From Spirochaetia bacterium (GTDB lineage Bacteria > Spirochaetota > Leptospiria > Leptospirales > Leptonemataceae): 12,313 nucleotides of DNA. The DNA is taken from contig JAOUOA010000028.1 of NCBI GenBank assembly GCA_029880625.1, positions 1-12,313 of the forward strand, in the 5' to 3' direction. A model generated the notes under the pieces. The model did no database searches. It was not told the origin of the DNA and was given only the letters and a program-made list of their open reading frames with translations. The translations under genes were made by a program, and so were the position numbers. Positions 6,773 to 12,313 of this stretch are shown here, in pieces. Position 1 is the stretch's first letter. Each line of letters opens with the position of its first letter.

Positions 6773-7547
6773 ATTTGAGCGGCTCAGAACAAAACTCGGA
6801 AATCTGGCTGAAGGCGGCTGTTTAACAGCTTTGAAAACAGGCACAGAAGCAGAGGATATGTCTTTTGAAGATATTCGCATCCTCAAGGCATTATCCCGCG
6901 ATATTCTTCCCATTTATGTAAAAATCGGCGGACCTGAAGCAAGAAATGATATCAGGGAAATGTATGCAATAGGGGTAGACGGAATTATAGCTCCCATGAT
7001 TGAATCTCCCTATGCTTTAAAAAAGTTCGTGGAAACTCTCCATGATATCCTCGGTCCCATTTCTTTTGAAAAAATTCAAAAAGCAATTAATATAGAAACC
7101 ATTCTGGCTGTAGATAATCTTGAAGCCATTTTTTCAATTCCAGAAGCGACCTATATCAATCAAATTACAGCAGCCCGGTCAGATCTCTCCTCTTCCATGG
7201 ATACAAATGCAGACGATGAAGGGGTGCACAGCGCCTGTTTAAAAATTGTCGATCGTGCAAGAAATATCGGTTTTCGAACCTCTGTCGGCGGCGCCATTCA
7301 TCCAGGAAATGTGAATAAAATTGTAAAAGAAATTATGCCGGATCTTCTAAATACAAGAAATATGGTAATGGATACTGCATACTTAATGGATTCGCCTCCG
7401 GGAACGGTTTCCAAATGTCTTGAATTTGAAGCAGAACTGTATACGTATCTTTCCGATATGCCGGGCGAACGTCAGAAAAGTTATGAGAAGCGGGTTCAGA
7501 CAATTCACAATCGGATGAATAACGAGGCCGTCTCGGCCCATTCATGA
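6762..7547 (+). CDS. HpcH/HpaI aldolase / CitE-like TIM-barrel protein
   Basis: A 261-residue predicted (beta/alpha)8 barrel of the PEP/pyruvate-domain superfamily that includes HpcH/HpaI aldolases and the citrate lyase beta subunit. Visible elements: barrel strand IYVKIGG (51-57), GVDGIIAPMIES (71-82), NIET with Glu112 as probable metal ligand (110-113), and ARSDLSSSMD with Asp141 as the second probable metal ligand (138-147). The N-terminus lacks the usual CitE 'PGxxPR' opening, so it is a divergent member. Such enzymes make or break C-C bonds between pyruvate or acetyl-CoA and an aldehyde or oxoacid; the substrate is not predictable. ATG 6762 is supported by AAGGGG at 6751-6756. It sits in an operon with an ion-channel-like membrane protein (4 nt downstream) and trpEG. 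Confidence 0.85.
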   Translation: MNCKFERLRTKLGNLAEGGCLTALKTGTEAEDMSFEDIRILKALSRDILPIYVKIGGPEARNDIREMYAIGVDGIIAPMIESPYALKKFVETLHDILGPISFEKIQKAINIETILAVDNLEAIFSIPEATYINQITAARSDLSSSMDTNADDEGVHSACLKIVDRARNIGFRTSVGGAIHPGNVNKIVKEIMPDLLNTRNMVMDTAYLMDSPPGTVSKCLEFEAELYTYLSDMPGERQKSYEKRVQTIHNRMNNEAVSAHS

Positions 7548-7551
7548 ATCT

Positions 7552-8367
7552 GTGATTCCTTCCTCAGAAAAAAAGACTGAACCCAAAAGAAGATTTAAAT
7601 TCTGGCCCGGTGTGCTTCCAGGCACCAAAAGGGATTACTTTCTGATCTTTCTGGTTCTGCTTGATATCTTTTTAATTTTAATTCATAACTCCTACGAAAT
7701 CTTTCTTCCGGAAAAATTTTCACAGTGGATTTTCATCTTTGACCTGATTGTAATTGTACTGTGGGGTCTGAATTTTCTTATACGATTTTCTGTAAAAAAG
7801 AATAAGCTTCAATTTCTCAGCCTGCACTGGTATGAACTGCCGGGACTGATTCCCATTGTTTTTTTCCGGACCTTTCTTCTCCTCCATGCGGCGAAGTTGA
7901 TTATCGCGTATTATAAAATTGCAAGATCCACCTATGAAGTAAAAAAAGAAGATGTTCGTGAACTGAATTTTCGTTTCCGGGATGTTATCATTGACGCTGT
8001 TGCAGACGCCGTGTTTTTACAGTCACTGACGCGTGTTGAAGAAGTAATGAAAAAGCTCAATTATCCGGAAATTGCTCATCGTTCTTTTCAGTCGCATCAT
8101 GACGAACTGATTATTGCTGTAAACAATTCTCTTCAGACTAAATCGCTTGTGGGAGAAATTTCCAGTCTCCCTTTTATGAGCGGACTGGGAGGAAAACTGG
8201 GAGATGACGTGAGCGGCGTAATTGCGGAGGTTCTGGAACACAGAGTCATGGGAGACGTTATGAAGGAAATTATCATAGAAATCCTTCGAAATATGAGGGA
8301 AAGGGTCTGGCGTCTGGATCTGGAGAGAATCATTGAAGCAAAAAAGAATGATGGAGAATCGTCTTAA
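7552..8367 (+). CDS. Membrane protein resembling part of an ion-channel voltage-sensor domain
   Basis: A 271-residue protein with a basic N-terminus (KKTEPKRRFKFWPG), then three hydrophobic segments: about 29-47, 59-78 and 95-121. The second, DLIVIVLWGLNFLIRF (64-79), followed by a short basic loop and HWYELPGLIPIVFFR (92-106), resembles the S2-S3 region of bacterial Ion_trans-type voltage sensors. No S4 with regularly spaced arginines, pore helix or selectivity filter is present. The remaining about 150 residues are a charged, mostly helical cytoplasmic region of unknown function. The start is GTG 7552, 4 nt after the aldolase-like stop; no Shine-Dalgarno is evident, so translation may be coupled. 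GTG 7612 is an alternative. Likely an inner-membrane sensor, scaffold or divergent channel-related protein. Assignment is by pattern only. Confidence 0.7.
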   Translation: MIPSSEKKTEPKRRFKFWPGVLPGTKRDYFLIFLVLLDIFLILIHNSYEIFLPEKFSQWIFIFDLIVIVLWGLNFLIRFSVKKNKLQFLSLHWYELPGLIPIVFFRTFLLLHAAKLIIAYYKIARSTYEVKKEDVRELNFRFRDVIIDAVADAVFLQSLTRVEEVMKKLNYPEIAHRSFQSHHDELIIAVNNSLQTKSLVGEISSLPFMSGLGGKLGDDVSGVIAEVLEHRVMGDVMKEIIIEILRNMRERVWRLDLERIIEAKKNDGESS

Positions 8368-8373
8368 CAATAA

Positions 8374-9753
8374 ATGAAAACTCATAATAAAATTCTGGAA
8401 AAACTGGATCTTCCGAAAAAGCCAGTTTATAAAAATATTGATCCCGGGATTGATTTTTTAAGCCTCTTTCGTCTTGTTGAACAGAGATTTGACACAGTGT
8501 TTCTCCTGGAGTCTCTGGGTGAGGATACCTATGATTCGCGCTATTCTGTAATTGGTTTTTCTCCTGATTCTATCATTCGAGGCCGTAAAAAGCAGCTCTT
8601 CATTGACGATGTGAAATATTCCGTAAAGAATCCATATTATGCCCTCAGAGATTTAATCCCCCAGGATGTGATTTCCAGGCAGTACGGGGGCGGTCTGGTC
8701 GGTTATCTGGGCTATGATGCATTCAATTATTTTGAACCTTCCATGAAGCTGAGGAATCATCCGCAGTGGGACTCCATGCTTTTCGGACTTTATACGGACG
8801 GACTGGTTTACGATAAATTTACAGGACAGACGTTTTACTTTTACTATAAAAACGACAGAAGCAGCATGATTCTTGAATTGGCGAAAGAATCTCCTCAAAA
8901 ACTAAAACCGCCGAATGTCAGGGAAATTTCAGAAAGCCTTTCAAGAGAAGATCACAGAAAAATGGTGGAAGAAGCCATTGAAGAAATCCGTGCAGGGAAT
9001 ACCTTTCAGTGTCAGATAGGTTTTAAAAAGGAATTCAAGATCACAGGCGATGCGTTTCAAATCTATCAGTCTCTTCGAGTGATCAATCCGTCGCCCCATA
9101 TGTTTTACATGAAATTCAAAGATAGAAAAATGATCGGCGCAAGCCCGGAACTAAACTTTCGCCTGCGTCAGGGGGAAATGGAAAGCTTTCCTCTTGCAGG
9201 CACCACGCGAAGAGGAAAGACAGCCCAGGAAGATACAGAGCTGGTCAGAAAACTTCTCAATGATCCCAAGGAAATAGCAGAGCACAACATGCTGATTGAC
9301 CTTCACAGAAACGATATCGGCAGAGTCGCCAGATTCGGAACGGTGAAAGTAAGACGGCAGTTTGATATCAAGCGTTTCAGCCATGTTCAGCATATTTCCA
9401 GCGAAGTTGTAGGGATTATTTCTGAAAAACATGATATGTTCTCGGGCCTCGCCTCATCCTTTCCTGCGGGAACCTTATCCGGCGCTCCTAAAATTGAATC
9501 GATGAAAATCATTGACCGGATTGAACAGAGTCCGAGAGGGCCTTACGGCGGAGCTGTGGGACATTTCGGATTTAACGGCGACTGTACATTTTCTATACCC
9601 ATCCGGACTCTTTTTATAAACGGAAGCAGCGCTTTTCTTCGTGCATCGGGAGGCATTGTTTATGATTCTGTGCCTGAAAATGAATACCAGGAAATTCTGA
9701 ATAAAATGGGGGCGGTCCTTGCCTCATTAAAAGAATTCATGAAAGAGGAATGA
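8374..9753 (+). CDS. trpE: Anthranilate synthase component I
   Basis: A 459-residue chorismate-utilising enzyme predicted to convert chorismate, with ammonia supplied by TrpG, to anthranilate and pyruvate, the first step of tryptophan synthesis. The N-terminal domain carries LLES (44-47), the motif that includes the tryptophan feedback site in TrpE. The catalytic domain shows NPSPHMFY (238-245), FPLAGTTRRG (272-281), AEHNMLIDLHRNDIGRV (302-318) with Glu303, QHISSEVVG (339-347) with His340, TLSGAPKIESM (367-377), GPYGGAVGHFGF (389-400) and ASGGIVYDSVPENEY (424-438). The Ala in LAGT, where PabB has Lys, favours TrpE. The segment FQCQIG (211-216) differs from the usual FQVVLS of TrpE. ATG 8374 lies 6 nt after the upstream stop and lacks a clear Shine-Dalgarno. 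No attenuator leader is seen. Confidence 0.88.
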   Translation: MKTHNKILEKLDLPKKPVYKNIDPGIDFLSLFRLVEQRFDTVFLLESLGEDTYDSRYSVIGFSPDSIIRGRKKQLFIDDVKYSVKNPYYALRDLIPQDVISRQYGGGLVGYLGYDAFNYFEPSMKLRNHPQWDSMLFGLYTDGLVYDKFTGQTFYFYYKNDRSSMILELAKESPQKLKPPNVREISESLSREDHRKMVEEAIEEIRAGNTFQCQIGFKKEFKITGDAFQIYQSLRVINPSPHMFYMKFKDRKMIGASPELNFRLRQGEMESFPLAGTTRRGKTAQEDTELVRKLLNDPKEIAEHNMLIDLHRNDIGRVARFGTVKVRRQFDIKRFSHVQHISSEVVGIISEKHDMFSGLASSFPAGTLSGAPKIESMKIIDRIEQSPRGPYGGAVGHFGFNGDCTFSIPIRTLFINGSSAFLRASGGIVYDSVPENEYQEILNKMGAVLASLKEFMKEE

Positions 9754-9760
9754 TCATCGC

Positions 9761-10369
9761 ATGAAAGTTTTAATAATAGATAATTATGATTCCTTTACTT
9801 ATAATCTTTACCAGTACATAGGTGAAATCTTAAGCGACGGCGTTAAAAGCTTCAAACTGGATGTGATTCGAAATGATGAAAAAAAATATGACTGGATAGA
9901 AAAAAAGAAATACGATAAAATTATTATATCGCCGGGACCGGGACATCCGGAAGATCCGGCCTATTTCGGCGTCTGTTCACGTGTGATTCAGGAGCTGGGA
10001 AGACATACGCATCTTCTGGGTGTCTGTCTGGGAATGCAGGGCATTGCCGGCGCATTCGGCGGTAAAATCATTCGGGCAGAAGTTCCCATGCATGGAAAAC
10101 TTTCCCCTGTGCATCATGATGGAAAAGGAATTTTTCAAAATCTTCCTGACGGGATTGAAGTGATGCGCTACCATTCCCTGATTGCAGATCCCGGCTCCCT
10201 TCCTGAAAGTCTTGAAATTACAGCACGAACGTTTTTTGAAAACAGCAAATCTTTTGAAATTATGGGTTTGCGGCATAAAACCCTTCCGATTGAGGGCGTC
10301 CAGTTTCATCCGGAATCCTTCGGTACAGAAGGCGGAAAACAGATGCTCAGGAATTTTTTGTTTGCCTGA
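9761..10369 (+). CDS. trpG: Anthranilate synthase component II, glutamine amidotransferase
   Basis: A 202-residue class I glutamine amidotransferase that hydrolyses glutamine and channels ammonia to TrpE. Motifs: DNYDSFTYNL (7-16) typical of TrpG/PabA, oxyanion segment SPGPGHPEDP (57-66), nucleophile Cys89 in GVCLGMQ, MHGK (110-113), RYHSL (136-140), and the catalytic His183/Glu185 in QFHPES. Full length for the family. ATG 9761 follows trpE by 7 nt, with AGAGG near 9744-9748 as a somewhat distant ribosome binding site overlapping the trpE end. In bacteria lacking a separate pabA this subunit can also serve aminodeoxychorismate synthase, so a dual role is possible; nothing in the window decides this. 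Last gene of the plus-strand operon. Confidence 0.9.
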   Translation: MKVLIIDNYDSFTYNLYQYIGEILSDGVKSFKLDVIRNDEKKYDWIEKKKYDKIIISPGPGHPEDPAYFGVCSRVIQELGRHTHLLGVCLGMQGIAGAFGGKIIRAEVPMHGKLSPVHHDGKGIFQNLPDGIEVMRYHSLIADPGSLPESLEITARTFFENSKSFEIMGLRHKTLPIEGVQFHPESFGTEGGKQMLRNFLFA

Positions 10370-10421
10370 CTGTCTGCGGATTGCACAGATTCTATATCAT
10401 TGCGTTTATAATTCCGAATAT

Positions 10422-10449
10422 AAAAAGTATCTTGCCTGAAGATTTTTTC
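10422..10449. terminator. Bidirectional intrinsic terminator between trpG and the NlpC/P60 gene
   Basis: ATCTT (10429-10433), loop GCCTG, AAGAT (10439-10443), then a T-run to 10446. On the 5' side the stem continues, after a T/T mismatch and a G-T wobble, with an A-tract that pairs with the T-run. Read on the minus strand, the A-tract gives a T-run after the stem. It lies between two convergent genes, so it can serve both. Confidence 0.6.
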
Positions 10450-10471
10450 CGATTTATGGGATCTGATTGAT

Positions 10472-10993
10472 TTACATTCTGTAGGTTCTTGATCCGGCGT
10501 AGCGTTTTTTCCAGTAATCAATTCTTATATCAGTGTATTCAACATTTTTCCCGGTTCTCGGTGAATGGATGAATTTGTAATTCCCTGCATAAATTCCCAC
10601 GTGGCTGATTTTATTTCCGGTGATTTTAAAAAAGACCAGGTCTCCTTTTTTTGGAGTTTTTACAGGATTCAGAGCTTTAAATTGATCCCGGGTATCTCTT
10701 GGAATTTTAATTCCGGCTTTTTTGTATACATAGCCGGTAAATCCGGAGCAGTCAAATCCTTCCGGAGTGTTGCCTCCAAATTTATAGGGTAGGCCCAGAA
10801 ACTGTTCTGCAATTTTAAGAATTTTATCTCCGCGGTTTACGGACACGGTTTGAGTTTTTAATGGCTTGCTTTTGTAAATTTCATGTTTTACAGGCTTTGC
10901 ATCAGATTCATTAACCTTTACTTCTGCACAGTTTACGGGAAGAAAAAGATTTAATATTAAAACAAAGGAAATCGATTTCAAAAGATGTTTCAT
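10472..10993 (-). CDS. Secreted NlpC/P60 family cysteine peptidase
   Basis: A 173-residue envelope protein, a predicted peptidoglycan hydrolase cleaving within stem peptides (D-Glu-diamino acid bonds in the family). Signal peptide at residues 1-23: MKHLLK, hydrophobic core, then LPVNCAE; Cys22 could be lipidated by a relaxed spirochaetal lipobox, or signal peptidase I could cut after Ala23. The NlpC/P60 domain spans about 56-170, with catalytic Cys82 in DCSGF, His131 in SHVGIY and a third polar residue His143 in FIHSP; PKKGDLVFF (114-122) is the standard lead-in strand. ATG 10993 was chosen over TTG 11011 because an AGGT lies about seven bases upstream and the signal peptide starts there. Single-domain, Spr-like size, with no extra SH3 or LysM domain. 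Monocistronic, convergent with trpG. Confidence 0.92.
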   Translation of the reverse strand: MKHLLKSISFVLILNLFLPVNCAEVKVNESDAKPVKHEIYKSKPLKTQTVSVNRGDKILKIAEQFLGLPYKFGGNTPEGFDCSGFTGYVYKKAGIKIPRDTRDQFKALNPVKTPKKGDLVFFKITGNKISHVGIYAGNYKFIHSPRTGKNVEYTDIRIDYWKKRYAGSRTYRM

Positions 10994-11133
10994 ACCAGTA
11001 CCTATCGGCAATTTTTTCTGTTTTATTTCTAAAAAGACATCTGTAGGTTCAGACTGAAAAGTTCAGGAAAAGGTTTCTATATAAAATTTGATAAAAATAA
11101 AAATCGTTTTTATATACAGTTTTGAAGGAAATC

Positions 11134-11163
11134 ATACAGACGGGATGCAGTCTGTATCTTTTT
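11134..11163 (+). terminator. Orphan intrinsic terminator hairpin
   Basis: ATACAGAC (11134-11141), 8-nt loop, GTCTGTAT (11150-11157): a perfect 8-bp stem, followed by C and five T. The T-run is only on the plus strand side. No plus-strand gene precedes it within 760 nt, and trpG already has a terminator at 10422-10449, so it may end a small RNA starting in 11012-11133 or antisense to the NlpC/P60 5' region. Confidence 0.6.
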
Positions 11164-11229
11164 AAAAAAAGACCTAATTGCCCCAAAATTCGTTAAATTT
11201 TAGGGATTTGTTGCCAGATTTATCCAATC

Positions 11230-11251
11230 GAAATGTATCTGAAATGTATCT
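11230..11251 (+). repeat. Exact 11-bp tandem duplication
   Basis: GAAATGTATCT occurs twice back to back (11230-11240, 11241-11251), followed by the related ATTGTATAT. It is in the noncoding region upstream of the OppA-like gene. It could be a paired binding site or a simple slippage product. Confidence 0.7.
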
Positions 11252-11356
11252 ATTGTATATAGAGGAAATCAAGAGTTTCTCAGAACATTTTTGAAAGATA
11301 AGAAACCGGCAGAAATCCAGACAGAATATAACATCTGAAACCTGGAAAGGATTTAC

Positions 11357-11384
11357 TTGACCTGTTCTGTGACAGGAAAATAAT
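11357..11384 (+). promoter_or_regulatory. Candidate sigma-70-like promoter upstream of the OppA-like gene
   Basis: TTGACC (11357-11362), 16-bp spacer, AATAAT (11379-11384), each 5 of 6 to consensus. The inverted repeat CCTGT-N6-ACAGG (11361-11376) overlaps the -35 and spacer, as an operator might. If used, transcription would begin near 11391, almost at the ATG, giving a nearly leaderless mRNA. This conflicts with the minicistron reading of the same bases. Confidence 0.35.
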
Positions 11385-11400
11385 GCTGTCATCCAAATGA
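11383..11400 (+). CDS. Possible five-codon minicistron coupled to the OppA-like gene
   Basis: ATG 11383 has an ideally placed AGGA (11374-11377, five bases upstream) and reads MLSSK followed by TGA (11398-11400), which overlaps the ATG of the lipoprotein gene as ATGA. The lipoprotein's own ATG has no Shine-Dalgarno at normal distance, so ribosomes may load here and reinitiate. It could also be chance within a promoter. Confidence 0.3.
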   Translation: MLSSK

Positions 11401-12313
11401 AGCGCGGTATTTTATTTTTTGCATTTCTCGGTATTTTTTCCTGCAGCAACAATCCTTATGGAGAGTTTCCTGAGGGAGATGTTCTTTTAACCTACATGGG
11501 ATCGGACCCAAAAACACTGGACCCAATCCGAGTGGGGGACACTTCATCCAACGGCATTGCCTCCAATATTCACGATACACCTTATGAATACCACTACTTA
11601 AGAAGGCCGCTTGAACTCATTCCGTCCATGGCTGTATCCATGCCGATCCTTTCAAGACGCGTATATAAAAATCAGCAGTATTCTGCATTTCGTTTTTCCA
11701 TTAAAAAAAATCTGCGTTATATGGATGATGTCTGTTTCTCGGAAGGAAGGGGCCGGGAAATTAAAATTGACGATCTCATTCTTTCTATAAAAAGGGCTGC
11801 AGATACATCTCTCAATCCTTTCGGTTATCCTCTTCTTTCAGGCAAGGTTCTCGGCTTTGACGAATATAGCGCTTCCATTGAGAAAAAAAAGGCTGAATTG
11901 CAAAAAAATCCGGATCATCATATTTCAGAACTTTTTCAGGACGATATTCCCGGCGTAAGAAAACTGGATGATTATACCCTTGAACTTCTTCTTACGGAGG
12001 ACTATCCGCAAATTATTTATTTTTTTTCGCTTACTATTTCCAGTCCCACTGCTGCCGAATGCCTCGATTACTATAACGGAAAAAACGGAAGGCCGCTTTA
12101 TGATAGGCATCCGGCTTCGTCCGGCGCCTATTATCTGGATGAATGGCATGCGAATTACAGAATTGTTCTTAAAAGAAATCCCAATTACAGAAAAGATGAT
12201 TTTTATCCTTCTGAGGGAAATCCTGGAGATGAAAAGCTCGGTCTTCTGGATTTAAAAGGGCGAAGCCTTCCCATTATGGATGAATTTCGTTTCCAGATTA
12301 TTCAAACCGGTCC
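11397..12313 (+). CDS. Oligopeptide ABC transporter substrate-binding lipoprotein (SBP_bac_5, OppA-like), 3' truncated
   Basis: The frame is open from ATG 11397 to the window end (305 codons visible), so the 3' part is missing. Residues 1-16 are a lipoprotein signal (MKRGILFFAFLGIFSC; Cys16). The mature part matches extracellular solute-binding family 5: TYMGSDPKTLDPIRVGDT (32-49), the family's N-terminal strand and 'LDP' motif; a 'FRFSIKKNLRYMDD' block (98-111) like the usual 'F-x-L-R-x-x-x-x-F-x-D-G'; IDDLILSIKRAAD (124-136) for the 'T-A-x-D-V-x-x-S' helix; DDYTLELLL (191-199); SSGAYYLDEW (241-250) for 'GTGPY'; and LKRNPNYRK (258-266). Role: capture of peptides or other solutes for an ABC importer in the periplasm. 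An in-frame stop at 11370 and lack of other start codons fix ATG 11397. No permease genes are in view; they may follow. Confidence 0.85.
   Translation, partial: MKRGILFFAFLGIFSCSNNPYGEFPEGDVLLTYMGSDPKTLDPIRVGDTSSNGIASNIHDTPYEYHYLRRPLELIPSMAVSMPILSRRVYKNQQYSAFRFSIKKNLRYMDDVCFSEGRGREIKIDDLILSIKRAADTSLNPFGYPLLSGKVLGFDEYSASIEKKKAELQKNPDHHISELFQDDIPGVRKLDDYTLELLLTEDYPQIIYFFSLTISSPTAAECLDYYNGKNGRPLYDRHPASSGAYYLDEWHANYRIVLKRNPNYRKDDFYPSEGNPGDEKLGLLDLKGRSLPIMDEFRFQIIQTG

Larger units (their letters stand above)
11012..11396. other. Long intergenic region between divergent NlpC/P60 and OppA-like genes
   Basis: About 385 nt with no credible full-length gene. Contents from left to right: TTCAG-A-CTGAA inverted repeat with a further GTTCAG copy (about 11047-11067); an orphan plus-strand terminator hairpin (11134-11163); an exact 11-bp tandem duplication (11230-11251); and a promoter-like, hairpin and minicistron cluster just before ATG 11397. 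Each is described separately. Confidence 0.6.

Noticed and set aside
8374..9753. PabB (aminodeoxychorismate synthase component I) instead of TrpE
   Set aside because: PabB has Lys in PIKGT; this protein has Ala (PLAGT), plus the LLES feedback motif. A dual role with TrpG remains possible but TrpE is the better primary call.
11361..11376. LexA-type SOS box (CCTGT...ACAGG)
   Set aside because: Spacing is CTGT-N6-ACAG, not the CTGT-N8-ACAG of the classical box, and the gene is not a DNA-damage gene; kept only as an unassigned inverted repeat.
11174..11452. 92-codon minus-strand frame across the intergenic region and the start of the OppA-like gene
   Set aside because: No motif or ribosome binding site, and it overlaps the lipoprotein signal peptide of a well-supported gene.

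Overview
The window is a 12.3 kb bacterial chromosomal segment, AT-rich at the left end (roughly the first 3 kb) and visibly more GC-balanced from about 3.1 kb on. Several things suggest a spirochaete, possibly a Leptospira-like lineage: several lipoproteins with relaxed lipoboxes, an Lcl_C/DUF1566-type lipoprotein, a secreted protein built from fibronectin-III-like repeats with a 'Y-x-W-[RK]-[VI]' strand, and likely TTG and GTG starts. This assignment is an inference from gene content. No rRNA, tRNA, CRISPR, transposase or phage gene was seen.

Layout. (1) 2-2158, plus strand: a 5'-truncated FnIII-repeat protein, then a lipoprotein combining one FnIII-like module with a DUF5683-like domain. 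(2) 2360-3034: a separate Lcl_C (DUF1566) lipoprotein with its own strong ribosome binding site, ending at a hairpin shared with the convergent genes. (3) 3104-4965, minus strand: a two-gene unit of a class I methyltransferase with an N-terminal zinc ribbon, followed by a short-chain dehydrogenase. (4) 5102-10369, plus strand: a likely operon, divergent from (3), of an RPPGA-type polyferredoxin, a PlsC-type acyltransferase, a HpcH/HpaI (CitE-like) TIM-barrel protein, a membrane protein resembling part of a voltage-sensor domain, and the anthranilate synthase pair trpE-trpG. (5) 10472-10993, minus strand: a secreted NlpC/P60 peptidase, convergent with trpG. (6) 11012-11396: a long intergenic region with an orphan terminator hairpin, an 11-bp tandem duplication and a compact set of initiation-region signals. 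(7) 11397-end: the 5' part of a lipoprotein oligopeptide-binding protein (SBP_bac_5, OppA-like) that runs off the window.

The clearest metabolic unit is trpE-trpG: chorismate plus glutamine gives anthranilate, and the Ala in the 'LAGT' motif favours TrpE over PabB. The genes upstream of it do not belong to tryptophan synthesis, so the cluster is mixed. No convincing new defence or mobile system is present. The most interesting leads are the overlapping minicistron, hairpins and promoter-like signals just before the OppA-like gene, the orphan terminator upstream of it, the pore-less voltage-sensor-like membrane protein in the trp operon, and the paired FnIII/DUF5683 surface proteins.
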